A stretch of 64,000 bases of DNA, taken from the NCBI GenBank assembly GCA_963738625.1, contig CAVTXH010000002.1:930001-994000 (forward strand), in the 5' to 3' direction. This DNA is from UBA7672 sp963738625. Its GTDB lineage: Bacteria; Pseudomonadota; Alphaproteobacteria; Caulobacterales; Hyphomonadaceae. The notes beneath the pieces are model-generated. The model was not told the DNA's origin. It saw only the letters and a list, made by a program, of their open reading frames with translations, and did not search any database. Made by a program: the position numbers and the translations under genes. This document shows, in pieces, positions 45,117 to 54,396 of this stretch; positions within the stretch are counted from its first letter, which is position 1, and the number at the start of each line of letters is the position of its first letter.

Positions 45117-45306
45117 GGCCGAAACCAGAACTTTCCTGCGTCTGTCGTGTCTCGTTGCCCCGCCGCCGACGCGCACGCCAGAGCCGGCGCACGCCGAAGG
45201 CGCCGCCAGCCTGGCATCCTGCCCGGCCCCCGTTAAGGAACAGGAAACTTCTGGGATAAAGCAGCAACTATTGGTGAAACGCTGGGTGCGGACGGCCCGG
45301 CCGCCC

Positions 45307-45474
45307 TCAGAATTCAACGCCGGTGGCGACGAAAAGCTTGCCGCAGGCTGCCTGCAGCTTGCGGCGCTCCGGAACGTCCCTGATCTCGCAGAAGCTGGCG
45401 CCGCGACCGGCGCGAACGAAAACAATGATGGCTTTGTGGCGCGCCCGCTCGTCTTTCAGGGAGCGCGCAGCCAA
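45307..45474 (-). CDS. unrecognised short ORF or gene remnant
   Basis: A minus-strand frame beginning at a possible TTG (45474) runs 55 codons and overlaps the end of the DUF2147 gene by 19 bases. It has strongly GC third positions and a protein-like composition, with RHKAIIVFVRAGRGASF then ERRKLQAACGKLFVATGVEF. No ribosome-binding site or typical start is evident, so it may be the tail of a gene truncated when the DUF2147 gene arrived. I recognise no family. Confidence 0.35.
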   Translation of the reverse strand: MAARSLKDERARHKAIIVFVRAGRGASFCEIRDVPERRKLQAACGKLFVATGVEF

Positions 45475-45917
45475 GTCTGGGACCGGCCCATCAGAGGCAG
45501 CACAAAATAGCCTCGGAGCTCCAGGCTCTTCCCATTCGGGTTCAGCTTTAGCGAGGCGCTATAAATATCCCCTGTTTCTGGGTCGAGCACTGAACCGTTG
45601 ATAAATTCTCTGGGGTTGGCCGGATTGCGATGCAGCCCCCAGAGTATGGTCATGCCTGAGATCGGCCGGTTGCGCAGAACGCCGGGGCATCGATCGCAAG
45701 TCCGGTTCGGATCCTCGCCCTGCCGAAGTGTGCCAGCCACAAAGCCGCGGATCTCTTCGCCAACCATTTCGACGCGAACAATTGCGCGCGGCTTGCCATC
45801 AACGTCTGAGATCGTATGCCAATCTCCCACCACGCCGCTGCCAGCTTCAACCGGCGCCTGAGCGATTGACTGGTGGGGGAAAATCGCGAGCGCCAGCACA
45901 ATCCAAACGGCTCTCAT
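45456..45917 (-). CDS. secreted DUF2147 protein
   Basis: DUF2147 proteins are small exported beta-rich proteins of unknown role. From MRAVWIVLALAIFPHQSIAQ, a signal peptide, the product is 153 residues. Family features are GDWHTISDVDGKPRAIVRVE, the CDRCPGVLRNRPISGMTILWGL block with its Cys pair, EFINGSVLDPETGDIYSASLKL and the ending GYFVLPLMGRSQTW. Codon use is less GC-rich than in the neighbouring core genes, which suggests transfer. Confidence 0.8.
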   Translation of the reverse strand: MRAVWIVLALAIFPHQSIAQAPVEAGSGVVGDWHTISDVDGKPRAIVRVEMVGEEIRGFVAGTLRQGEDPNRTCDRCPGVLRNRPISGMTILWGLHRNPANPREFINGSVLDPETGDIYSASLKLNPNGKSLELRGYFVLPLMGRSQTWLRAP

Positions 45918-46201
45918 GCGCGACTCTCCGTATACGCGGCCGGGGCAACGTACGCGGAGCACATGAAAATACCCTCAACGCGCCGGTAAAGATGGCGGTC
46001 GCGGAGCAGAGCCGCCGCAAGCGCGTGGGGAGTTCTCAAGAAGGGGCTTTCGCCAGGCGAAGTTGTCGAAGGACGGGGCCGCGGATCGATCAGAAATGAT
46101 TAAGGTTTTCAGTGTATTGTGAATGGTCGAGGCGCTTCAAGGGTTGGACCACTGGCTTGGCGCGTTGCTTTCGATGCGTCAGGTCTACTTATGAGGTCTT
46201 C

Positions 46202-48064
46202 TTGAAGCGGCTGCTTACGTTCATCTTCGCGCCGGCGGATCTCAACGACCCTGTCTTTGTGCGCGAGCAGTACCGAAGCCTGACCCGGCTCGTGCCGGTG
46301 ATGTATGGCGTCATCGTTGCGGTGACCATAAATCTCGTGGGCGTCTTCTACGCGAGCGTTCCGATTTGGTTGTCCATCTACCTGCCGGGCGCGATGTGCA
46401 CCATCGTAACCGTGCGAGCGATCCAGTGGCTCAACGCGCGTGGACATGTAGATGAGCTGTCGCACAAGAAGCTCATCAGGGCGAACCGCTCATTGCTCTC
46501 TTTGGGGCCGCTCCTGTCGTTCGGCTTCTCAATGGTCGGCCTCGAACTCATGAAGTATGGCGATGCCGCGCAGCAGACGCTCGCGGTGATGCTTATCTGG
46601 ATCCTCGCCATCGTTTCTGGCTTTTGTCTTCACACGGTGCCGCGTGCAGCGATTGCCGTCGTTCTGGCCGCGACCGTACCGCTGATCGTGGGTTTCGCTC
46701 TAAGCGGGCACCCCGTCATACGAGACCTCGGACCCATCTTTGCCGTGATCGCAGGTTTGACGATCTATTTGCTGCTGGAGGCCTACAAGAACTTCTCCAA
46801 GATCGTCCGAACAACTCAAGGACTGATGGCAAAACAAGCGGAACTCGACGAAGCATTGGTCAAACTCACCGCCACTCACGCCAAAGCACAGGCGGCGAGT
46901 CAGGCGAAATCGGACTTCCTGGGCGTGATGAGCCACGAATTGCGAACGCCGATGAACGGCATCCTCGGAATGGCGCAGTCGCTGCAATCCGACGACCTGC
47001 CGGCCCCGGAAAGCCACAAGGTATCCGCCATCTTGGATTCTGGCCGGTCGCTGCTGACCCTGCTCAACGATGTGCTCGATTTCTCGAAAATCGAAGCCGG
47101 AAAACTCGAGATATCGCCAACGACAGCCGACTTTGAGGACGTGCTCAAGCGCACGTGCGCGCTCTTCGAAGCCTTAGCGGCGGAAAAGGGATTGCGGCTG
47201 GTGGTCGACTATGACGTCAACGCCGTTCGTACGCTGACGTTTGACGTTATGCGCGTACGCCAGTGCATCAGCAATCTGATCTCGAACGCCATAAAGTTCA
47301 CGACCGTAGGCCAGGTAGCCGTATCGGTGGAAACACGCTCTGCGGGGCTCGGGGAGTATGTCGTTGCGGTTCACGTCGCAGACACGGGCATCGGCATTGC
47401 TCCGGAAGCCCAGGCGATGCTGTTCGAGGCGTTCGCTCAAGCTGACGCAACTATTGCGCGACGGTTCGGCGGAACCGGTCTGGGCTTGGCGATATCTCGC
47501 CGACTTGCTCGGGCCATGTCGGGCGACATCACGGTCGAGAGCATCGAGGGCAAAGGTTCACGCTTCACTTTCACCTTCCGGGCCATGCAGTCTGCGCCTG
47601 CCAAGAAAGGGACGGGAGACAAGGCCGATATCGACTCGCCATCGACCGCCATGCTGCGGAATCGACGGGTCCTGCTCGTAGACGACAACGCGATCAACCG
47701 GCAGGTCATAAAGCTGTTCATTGCGGGCCAGGGCTGCCTGATCGTCGAGGCCGTCAATGGACAAGACGCGCTGAACAAGTTGGCGGCCGAGACCTTCGAT
47801 ATTGTTCTCCTCGATATCCACATGCCGGTTATGGACGGGAAAGAAGTGATCCGACGAATTCGATCGAGCGAGGACCGCTGGCGTTGCATCCCGGTTATCG
47901 CGCTTACTGCTGACGCCATGCTCGGCGATCGAGAGAAGCTGATTGCGCTAGGCATGAACGACTATATCTCCAAGCCCATTGATCAGCGCGAACTCATCGC
48001 CCTGATGAATCGGGTGCTATGTCCAGACGCCCAACCCGGCCTGCCGACCGCCTCCGCTGCCTAA
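46202..48064 (+). CDS. hybrid sensor histidine kinase/response regulator
   Basis: From the TTG at 46202, five bases after GAGG, the product is 620 residues; the frame is open to a GTG at 46112, so the start is uncertain. Order: an N-terminal region with about six membrane spans (30-180), a short coiled linker, a HisKA domain with phospho-acceptor His245 in MSHELRTPMNG, an ATPase domain (N box LISNAIKFT, G1 ADTGIGI, G2 GGTGLGLAIS), and a C-terminal receiver with Asp538 in LLDIHMPVMDG and the switch Lys in ISKPID. There is no Hpt domain and no response regulator gene next to it. Base composition is lower in GC than the flanking genes. Confidence 0.9.
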   Translation: MKRLLTFIFAPADLNDPVFVREQYRSLTRLVPVMYGVIVAVTINLVGVFYASVPIWLSIYLPGAMCTIVTVRAIQWLNARGHVDELSHKKLIRANRSLLSLGPLLSFGFSMVGLELMKYGDAAQQTLAVMLIWILAIVSGFCLHTVPRAAIAVVLAATVPLIVGFALSGHPVIRDLGPIFAVIAGLTIYLLLEAYKNFSKIVRTTQGLMAKQAELDEALVKLTATHAKAQAASQAKSDFLGVMSHELRTPMNGILGMAQSLQSDDLPAPESHKVSAILDSGRSLLTLLNDVLDFSKIEAGKLEISPTTADFEDVLKRTCALFEALAAEKGLRLVVDYDVNAVRTLTFDVMRVRQCISNLISNAIKFTTVGQVAVSVETRSAGLGEYVVAVHVADTGIGIAPEAQAMLFEAFAQADATIARRFGGTGLGLAISRRLARAMSGDITVESIEGKGSRFTFTFRAMQSAPAKKGTGDKADIDSPSTAMLRNRRVLLVDDNAINRQVIKLFIAGQGCLIVEAVNGQDALNKLAAETFDIVLLDIHMPVMDGKEVIRRIRSSEDRWRCIPVIALTADAMLGDREKLIALGMNDYISKPIDQRELIALMNRVLCPDAQPGLPTASAA

Positions 48065-48211
48065 GGGAAGTGCGCTGAGAGCTTTTCCAGAACGCCCATG
48101 ATCGCAAAGCGCACGCCAGATGACGTGCAGGTATCGCCGCGCGACATCTACCTCGACGTGGCGAGCCGGATCCAATGAGATCAGGCTGCGCGCGCCGCGT
48201 CCGTGACGCCT

Positions 48212-49399
48212 CTACTTGATGCCCGCTTTCTGGAAGAGGTTGGGCAGGCCTTCGAGGACAGACTTCTGGATTTCGGCAGCGACGCCGGCGCTGGAATCCC
48301 CCGCTGTCGGGAACTGGCCGACATGATTGACCAGCTCGGTGGTCGCCTGGCCGCTGCCGATGTTCACCAGCGACAGCTCGACCTGCAGCGTCACTTTCGT
48401 GTTGGTGGCCTTGGCGCCCATCTGATTGGCGGCCTGCGAGCCGCGCGAGAGCAGGCCGCCGAACTGGCCGAGATTGCCGCCGAGGCTCTGCGCGAGGTTG
48501 CCGGCGGCATTGGCCTGCGCCACCGTCGAGGCGACCTGCTCGGTCTGGGCGACCAGCACCTTGCCGCGGAAGATGTACTGGGCGTCGCCCGTCTGCGAGA
48601 GACCGCCTGTCGCATCGATCCACTGCTTCGGCGCCTCGCGCGCGACGATCTTCTGCTGCTGCTCCATGTATTGCCGCGCGGCTGCGTTGGCGGCGTCGAC
48701 CGGGGCGTTCTGGTACATGATGGGCGCGAGCACGACGCGCACGCCTTCCTGCTGGGCGAACGACTTGGCGAGCACGTGGATCTGGTCCTGGCGCAGGATG
48801 GTGGTGACGCCATCCGCCGTGGTCTGGACGATGCCGAGAACCTTGCCATCGGAGACCAGCACGCTGCCGCTCTGGCCCTGGGCGATGGTGTCGCCGGTCG
48901 AGCGCACGCGGAATTTCTGCGGGCCGGAATTGCCGGCGAAGCTGACCGGCACGATGTCGGAAAGGCCGCCCTCGCGCAGGGTGAGCACCTGCATCTTGAC
49001 CGAGCCTTGCGAGGCGTCGCGCAGCGCGGCCTGGACGCCGGCGCCGTCCTGCCAGGCGCCCTGGCAGTTGAAGGCGGAGGGCGCGACGACGCGCAGCACG
49101 GCGAGATCCGTCGCGTTGTCGCTGAAGACCATCTTCGCGCCGGGCGCCGCGGCGCCGGTGTCGTCGAACAGCGAGATCGCCGTGCCGAACTCGGCTTCCT
49201 TCACCACATGGGCGGCGGTGATGATGATGCACTCGTTGCCGCGCTTCACGGCGTAGCCCGAGCCCATCTCCGAGCCTGTCTTGATGGCGACAGGCGAGAC
49301 CTGCGCGTGCGCTGCGCCTGCGGCCAGCATGCCCGAGATCAAGGCGGCGCCGGCTAACCGCCGGAAGCATCCAGTCCGTCGAGACCCTGTCTGCGCCAT
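48212..49399 (-). CDS. trypsin-like serine protease with C-terminal extension
   Basis: The 395-residue product has a signal peptide (to about residue 33) and a chymotrypsin-fold domain with triad candidates His64 (ITAAHVV), Asp98 (NATDLAVL) and Ser177 (GQSGSV). It lacks a PDZ domain. The C-terminal 190 residues form an unrecognised domain beginning after QIHVLAKSF and ending at LPNLFQKAGIK. Its start overlaps the previous gene by 46 bp, so the two are co-translated. It is the last gene of an apparent three-gene envelope operon. The triad is clear; substrate and role are unknown. Confidence 0.75.
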   Translation of the reverse strand: MAQTGSRRTGCFRRLAGAALISGMLAAGAAHAQVSPVAIKTGSEMGSGYAVKRGNECIIITAAHVVKEAEFGTAISLFDDTGAAAPGAKMVFSDNATDLAVLRVVAPSAFNCQGAWQDGAGVQAALRDASQGSVKMQVLTLREGGLSDIVPVSFAGNSGPQKFRVRSTGDTIAQGQSGSVLVSDGKVLGIVQTTADGVTTILRQDQIHVLAKSFAQQEGVRVVLAPIMYQNAPVDAANAAARQYMEQQQKIVAREAPKQWIDATGGLSQTGDAQYIFRGKVLVAQTEQVASTVAQANAAGNLAQSLGGNLGQFGGLLSRGSQAANQMGAKATNTKVTLQVELSLVNIGSGQATTELVNHVGQFPTAGDSSAGVAAEIQKSVLEGLPNLFQKAGIK

Positions 49400-50367
49400 T
49401 TTTTTATCCCCATCACAAAACCGACGATCGCCAGCATAGCGGCAAGCGCGCTGAAGAAGAACTGCACCACGGGCTGGCTGGCGATGGTCTCCCAGGTCGT
49501 GGCCTTGAACACATAGCGTCCGCCGAAATGCTCGACCTCGGCCTGCGCCGAACTGGCGTAGGCGACGACATCGAGAGCGCCTTTGGCGGGAGCGAAACTA
49601 ACGGCGCCCGAGATGCTGAGCTTGTATCCCGGCTCGCGCGAGCTTTCCGGCACAAGACGCACGAAGTCTCCCGGGTTTATGGTGTTGGCCCCGAGATCGT
49701 AGCGCGTGTCGAACAGCCAGGCGCGGTTGTGGGCGGCGACGGCGCCGGAAAGAACGGTCGGCGTCGAGGCGACAAGCTTGGTGGGAACCTCGGCGGCCGC
49801 GACCCCCTCCCCGACTTCGAGCGCGAAGGCCTTGTGAAGGAGAAAATCGTATCGCGCCGATGCGTCGCTGCATGGCGCGGCCATGTCATCTGCATTGGCC
49901 GGGTCGCGCATAACGTAGATCACTTCCGCCGCCGCGAACTCCGGCTTTTCGGCGCCGCCATCGAAGACAGCGATCTTCCTGTCGCCGGTGGAGCGGGCGG
50001 TGAACTCGAAATTACAGGGGCCGCGCGAGACCATGCGCAGCTCGGTCTCGCCATCGGCCCTGATGGCCGGGATGGAAAGCGGAGTGCCGACCATGCTTAC
50101 GCTGAAATCGTCGCCGACTTTCTGCTGCATCACCTTGCCGGGGGGCAGTGCGAGGATCAGCGGCTCGTCCGCGGTCGGCTGCGCGCGCCAGGCGACCGAC
50201 TGGCTCTCGGTCTCGACGGTCAGCGTCACGTCCCGCGCGAACCACTGCTTGATGAAGGGGATGAGGCTCAGCGCCACGACCAGGAAAGCCAGCGCCGTTC
50301 CGATGCCGACCAGCATCATGCCGAAGGCGACGGACCGCGGCGTCCCCTCGTCGTAGGCGGCGTTCAT
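49354..50367 (-). CDS. two-span membrane protein, unknown
   Basis: The 337-residue product has one membrane span near the N-terminus (about 14-41, FGMMLVGIGTALAFLVVALS) and one near the C-terminus (about 300-322), enclosing about 250 extracytoplasmic residues rich in beta propensity. Two Cys residues (in GPCNFEF and AAPCSDA) could form a disulphide. No family is recognised. It starts 16 bp after the secreted-protein gene and overlaps the protease gene by 46 bp, which suggests the three products act together. Confidence 0.6.
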   Translation of the reverse strand: MNAAYDEGTPRSVAFGMMLVGIGTALAFLVVALSLIPFIKQWFARDVTLTVETESQSVAWRAQPTADEPLILALPPGKVMQQKVGDDFSVSMVGTPLSIPAIRADGETELRMVSRGPCNFEFTARSTGDRKIAVFDGGAEKPEFAAAEVIYVMRDPANADDMAAPCSDASARYDFLLHKAFALEVGEGVAAAEVPTKLVASTPTVLSGAVAAHNRAWLFDTRYDLGANTINPGDFVRLVPESSREPGYKLSISGAVSFAPAKGALDVVAYASSAQAEVEHFGGRYVFKATTWETIASQPVVQFFFSALAAMLAIVGFVMGIKKWRRQGLDGLDASGG

Positions 50368-50383
50368 GGGCGCCCCGGGACCG

Positions 50384-51049
50384 TCATTGAAGGCCAGCCA
50401 GCGGCACCACGACAGGCTCGAGCGCCACGCCGCCGCGCCGGCGGATGATGCGGATAGGCTCCGGCCCGAGAATGTCCGCGGGCGCCGAACAGATGGTGTC
50501 GAAGCGCACCAGCGATCCGCCGGTGAGCCGGCGGCAGGGCTGAACCTCGATCTTGCCGTCCTTGCGCCAGGCGATGGACGTCTCGCTGCGCTCGGAGTTG
50601 ACGTAGATCTGCACGGTCTTGCCGCCGGCGCCCCAGCGCATCAGCAGCGGCTGGCTGCTCGCGGTCTCGGCGAGGAGTGTGAGTGTGTCGGTGTTGTAGC
50701 TCGATAGGGCCTGCTGCTGGCCGGACTTGAGCTTGAGCGGCGTCCACCCGCTGGCGTCGCCAAGCGAGGCGTCCACCGTTCCGCGGTATTTTGCGTCGGC
50801 GGAGATGACGCTGATCTTGAGATCGCCTGTCGTTCCTTTCGGAACGAAGATCTCTAGCTTGTCGAGAGCGATCGGGCTTGCCGCATCGGCCAGCACGACG
50901 CCGACGAAGCCGCGGCCGGAAACCGGCTGCTCGGCGCCATAGACTTCCTCGAACTGGCGGACAGTGATCTGCGCGGCCGCCGCCGGCGCCACAAGCGCGA
51001 CGAGCGCTGCAAGAAATGCGGTGCGAAAACGGCGCAAAGGGTCCCCCAA
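50384..51049 (-). CDS. secreted protein, unknown, first gene of protease operon
   Basis: The 221-residue product has a signal peptide (cleavage after AAA, about residue 26). The mature part looks beta-rich: ITVRQFEEVYG, GFVGVVLADAASPIALDKLEIFV, a middle part with LTLLAETASSQPLLMRW, and a Cys pair (QPCRRLTGG and DTICSAPADI). No family is recognised. It heads the operon secreted protein, two-span protein, trypsin-like protease. A clear signal peptide and good codon use make it a real gene. Confidence 0.6.
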   Translation of the reverse strand: MGDPLRRFRTAFLAALVALVAPAAAAQITVRQFEEVYGAEQPVSGRGFVGVVLADAASPIALDKLEIFVPKGTTGDLKISVISADAKYRGTVDASLGDASGWTPLKLKSGQQQALSSYNTDTLTLLAETASSQPLLMRWGAGGKTVQIYVNSERSETSIAWRKDGKIEVQPCRRLTGGSLVRFDTICSAPADILGPEPIRIIRRRGGVALEPVVVPLAGLQ

Positions 51050-51164
51050 ATCTCACGTTTGGTATCGCGAGACTAGACCGTTCGCACTCGCGCAAGTCAA
51101 TCAATCTAGCGCAGAAGAAGAGCAGATGGAGGGCAGCGGCTGCCGTCAAATAAGGCGCGGCGGC

Positions 51165-52997
51165 TCACGTCAACGTAATGCCGTCCATGCGCCCCGACTT
51201 CCGCCAGGCTTCCAGCACCTCGAAGAACTTTATCGGCCCGGCGCCGTACATGTCGGAGAAGAAGCCGCCCCGGCTCCCGACCGCGCCCTCGCTGTTGTAA
51301 TAGCCGGGCGTGCATTCGGTGTAGAAGCGAAGGCCCAGCCGCGCCATGCTGCGCACCTCTCCCACATAGGCGTCCTGCGCCGGCGCCGTCGGCTCCAGCA
51401 CGTCGTGCCCGCGCCTGCGCGCCTCGGTGACCATGTAGGCGATGTGCTTTGCCTGTTCGTTCAGCGCCTGCGGCACGCTGACGGTGATCGCCGACTGGGT
51501 GAAGCCGAGGAAGAAGCAGTTCGGGAAGCCGTGCGTCGTGACACCGTGCAGCGTGCGCAGGCCGTCCGACCAGTGTTCCGACAGCGTGCGGCCGCCACGG
51601 CCGACAATGTCGTAACCGGCCCGCCGTGTGTAGGAAGTACCAACCTCGAATCCCGTGGCGAAGATCAGGCAGTCGAGTTCGTACTCGCTCCCGTTCGCGA
51701 CGACGCCGGTCTCGGTCATCCGCTCGACGCCCCTGCCCTGCGTGTCGACGAGCGTGACGTTGGGCCGGTTGTAGGTCTGCAGGTATTCGTCGTGGAAACA
51801 CGGGCGCTTGCAGAACTGGCGGTACCACGGCTTCAGGGCTTCGGCCGTCGCCGGATCGCGGACGATCGCATCGACGCGCGCGCGAACCTGATTCATCTTC
51901 CGGTAGTCGGCAAGTTCGAGCAGTTCGGCGCGCTCCTGCTTGGTGAGCCGGCGGCCGATCCGCCTCGAGGCCTCCCTCACGGCGGGGCCAGCAAGATTGC
52001 GGAAGATGTCGGTCCATCCGTCGTGAACCAGATCCTCGTCCTGGTCGCCGCCGCTGGTCAGCACGTTGAAATTGTCCATTCGCCGCTGTTGCCAGCCGGG
52101 TTGGAGCGAGGCGGCCCAGGCCGGATCGGTCTCGGCATTGTTGCGGACGTCGACCGAGGAGGGCGTGCGCTGGAAGACGTAGAGCTGCTTCGACCATTCG
52201 CCGAGATGGGGGATGGCCTGGATGGCGGTGGCGCCCGTGCCGATGATGCCGACGCGCTTGTCCTTGAGGCCGGTGAGATTCCCGAAGCTGTCGCCGCCTG
52301 TGTAGCGATAGTCCCACCGGCTGGTGTGGAAGGTGTAACCCTTGAAGTCGTTGATGCCGGGAATGCCCGGCAGCTTGGGTCGGCTCAGCGGCCCGTTGGC
52401 CATCGCGACATATTTCGCCGTGAACCTGTCGCCGCGGCTGGTGGAGACGATCCAGGTCTCGGCCTTCTCGTCCCAACGCAGCTCCGTGATCGCGGTCTGC
52501 AGCAGCGCGTCGTCATAGAGATGATAGTGGCGGGCGATGCGCCGGCTGTGCTCGAGAATTTCCGGAGCGAAGGAGTACTTGTGCTTCGGCATGTAGCCGA
52601 GCTCTTCGAGCAGCGGCAGGTAGCAGTACGATTCAACGTCGCACATCGCGCCGGGATAGCGGTTCCAGTACCAGGTGCCGCCGAAATCGCCCGCGCTTTC
52701 GACCACGCGGATTTTCTCGAAACCCGCCTCGCGCAGCCGCGCACCCATCAGCAGGCCGCCGAAGCCGCCGCCGATGATCGCGAACTCGACCTCGTCGAAC
52801 ACCGGCTCGCGCGTGAACCCCGGATCGACATACGGGTCTTCGACATAGCGGGAAAACTCCGCCTTCACCTCGACATACTGCCGGGCGCCGTCGGGACGGA
52901 GCCGCTTGTCGCGCTCAGCGAGATACTTGGCGTGCAGCGCGTCGGGATCGAAATCGATCTCGCCGACGAGCGCGACCATTTCGGGATGAATACTCAT
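51165..52997 (-). CDS. Baeyer-Villiger-type flavin monooxygenase
   Basis: These FAD/NADPH enzymes insert oxygen next to a carbonyl, turning ketones into esters or lactones. The 610-residue product has an N-terminal extension of about 70 residues, as in cyclopentadecanone-type enzymes; the FAD motif GGGFGG at 76-81; the fingerprint FKGYTFHTSRWDY (F-x-G-x-x-x-H-x-x-x-W) near residue 220; and the NADPH motif GIIGTGATAIQAIPHL near 250. The CoA transferase gene lies 107 bp upstream in the same direction, suggesting a catabolic pair. The actual substrate cannot be read from the sequence. Confidence 0.87.
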   Translation of the reverse strand: MSIHPEMVALVGEIDFDPDALHAKYLAERDKRLRPDGARQYVEVKAEFSRYVEDPYVDPGFTREPVFDEVEFAIIGGGFGGLLMGARLREAGFEKIRVVESAGDFGGTWYWNRYPGAMCDVESYCYLPLLEELGYMPKHKYSFAPEILEHSRRIARHYHLYDDALLQTAITELRWDEKAETWIVSTSRGDRFTAKYVAMANGPLSRPKLPGIPGINDFKGYTFHTSRWDYRYTGGDSFGNLTGLKDKRVGIIGTGATAIQAIPHLGEWSKQLYVFQRTPSSVDVRNNAETDPAWAASLQPGWQQRRMDNFNVLTSGGDQDEDLVHDGWTDIFRNLAGPAVREASRRIGRRLTKQERAELLELADYRKMNQVRARVDAIVRDPATAEALKPWYRQFCKRPCFHDEYLQTYNRPNVTLVDTQGRGVERMTETGVVANGSEYELDCLIFATGFEVGTSYTRRAGYDIVGRGGRTLSEHWSDGLRTLHGVTTHGFPNCFFLGFTQSAITVSVPQALNEQAKHIAYMVTEARRRGHDVLEPTAPAQDAYVGEVRSMARLGLRFYTECTPGYYNSEGAVGSRGGFFSDMYGAGPIKFFEVLEAWRKSGRMDGITLT

Positions 52998-53104
52998 TGC
53001 GAGCGTTCCATGACCTGGACACGGATAGTACGGCAGAAGCCGCGTCGAACAAGCCCGCGCGAAAATCGCCGTTCGCGGCCGTTCAAGAGGCGCCGGCTAG
53101 GCAT

Positions 53105-54289
53105 CTAGCCCGCCCGCTCCTCGTCGCGCGCCAGGATGCCGCGCGAGAGCAGCGACGCCGCCTCTTCGCGCGACTTGCCCAGCCAATCCTGCAGCACCGC
53201 TTCGTTGTGCTCCCCGCGGTGCGGCGCCGGCCCGCGAACGCTGCTTTGCGCCTGCGAGAAACGGTAGGGAGACTGTGCGATCGGCCGGACCCCGCCTGCC
53301 CGGTCGTCGATATCGACGATGGACCGGCGGTGCGCCAGCGTCGGCTGTTCACGCAGCGTCTTGCCGGCGCGGACACGCCCCCAGGCGAGATTCATCTTGG
53401 CCATCGCCTGCTCAACCTGTTCCCAGGTCGAAAGGCCGAGCATGAAGTCCGCGACCGCGCCGCGACGCGCGAGGATCTTGGCGTCCAGCTCCATTCCCGG
53501 CGCCGTCGGATCCGCGAGGCCGAAGATTGTGGTGAGAAGCCGCCACAGATGGCGGAAGTCTACCGACACCAGAATGGCGCCCACACCGGTGTCCCAGATG
53601 TCGGGCGGCAGGTTGCGCGTCGCCTCGGCGTCCTCGATCTCGAAATGCAGTTGGTCGTCGCTGACCAGCGTTGCGTCCATCATCGCTATGTCGATGTGCT
53701 GGCCAAGGCCCGTCCGGTCACGCATCAGCAGCGCCGACAGCAGCGCGATTATCCCGTGCAGTCCGGCATTGGTGTCCGCCACCGACAGCGGCAGGTCCAG
53801 CTTGACGCCATCGCGTCTGAAGGTGCGGTCGATCAGGCCCAACTCGGCGTGCACGATCGGCGCATAGGCCGGCCGCTGCAATTCCGGACCGTCGCGGCCG
53901 AAGCCAGAGATCGACAGCATGATCAGCCGCGGGTTCACCGCCGCGAGACGCTCGTAGCCGATGCCGAGGCGCGGCATGACGTCGGGCCGGAAATTCTCGA
54001 CGACGACATCGGCCTTACTCGCCAGCGCCAGCACGAGTTCCTGTGCGCCGTCCGCGCGAAGGTCGATGGAAATGCTCCGCTTGCCGGCATTGGCCATGTT
54101 GAAATAGCCGGAGATGCCGCCCGTCATCTTCCCCCAGTGACGGCTGTTGTCTCCCTCGGGAGGCTCGACCTTCACCACTTCGGCGCCGAGGTCACACAGC
54201 ATCCGGCTCGCGAATGGGCCAGCAAGCACGCGGGAGAAGTCCAGCACCTTCAGGCCATCCAAGGGATAGCCCAACTTCGCCTGCGCCAT
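53105..54289 (-). CDS. CaiB/BaiF (family III) CoA transferase
   Basis: Family III enzymes move CoA between organic acids through an aspartyl intermediate. The 394-residue product begins LDGLKVLDFSRVLAGPFASRMLCDLGAEVVKVE in two blocks, then GYFNMANAGKRSISIDL, VVVENFRPDVMPRLG, and the catalytic Asp in LSVADTNAGLHG. The C-terminal half includes the TGLGQHIDIAMMDA segment. It precedes the monooxygenase gene in the same direction, so it may activate or process a ring-opened acid. Acyl specificity is unknown. Confidence 0.88.
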   Translation of the reverse strand: MAQAKLGYPLDGLKVLDFSRVLAGPFASRMLCDLGAEVVKVEPPEGDNSRHWGKMTGGISGYFNMANAGKRSISIDLRADGAQELVLALASKADVVVENFRPDVMPRLGIGYERLAAVNPRLIMLSISGFGRDGPELQRPAYAPIVHAELGLIDRTFRRDGVKLDLPLSVADTNAGLHGIIALLSALLMRDRTGLGQHIDIAMMDATLVSDDQLHFEIEDAEATRNLPPDIWDTGVGAILVSVDFRHLWRLLTTIFGLADPTAPGMELDAKILARRGAVADFMLGLSTWEQVEQAMAKMNLAWGRVRAGKTLREQPTLAHRRSIVDIDDRAGGVRPIAQSPYRFSQAQSSVRGPAPHRGEHNEAVLQDWLGKSREEAASLLSRGILARDEERAG

Positions 54290-54396
54290 CGTGCAACTCC
54301 CATGCGTGCCGCCATCGATGCGCGCCGGCCGAAAATAGGGCGCAACGAGACCCCGCGTAAAGGCGCGCGATGGCGGCGTTCAGGCCGTTGCGCCGG

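Noticed and set aside
48098..48178. 26-codon frame after the sensor kinase stop, in the same frame as the kinase
   Set aside because: It looks somewhat protein-like, but there is no ribosome-binding site or known family, and an in-frame stop separates it from the kinase. It may be chance or a remnant.
50964..53108. Plus-strand open frame of about 710 codons opposite the monooxygenase
   Set aside because: Antisense shadow; the minus strand carries clear FAD, NADPH and Baeyer-Villiger motifs.
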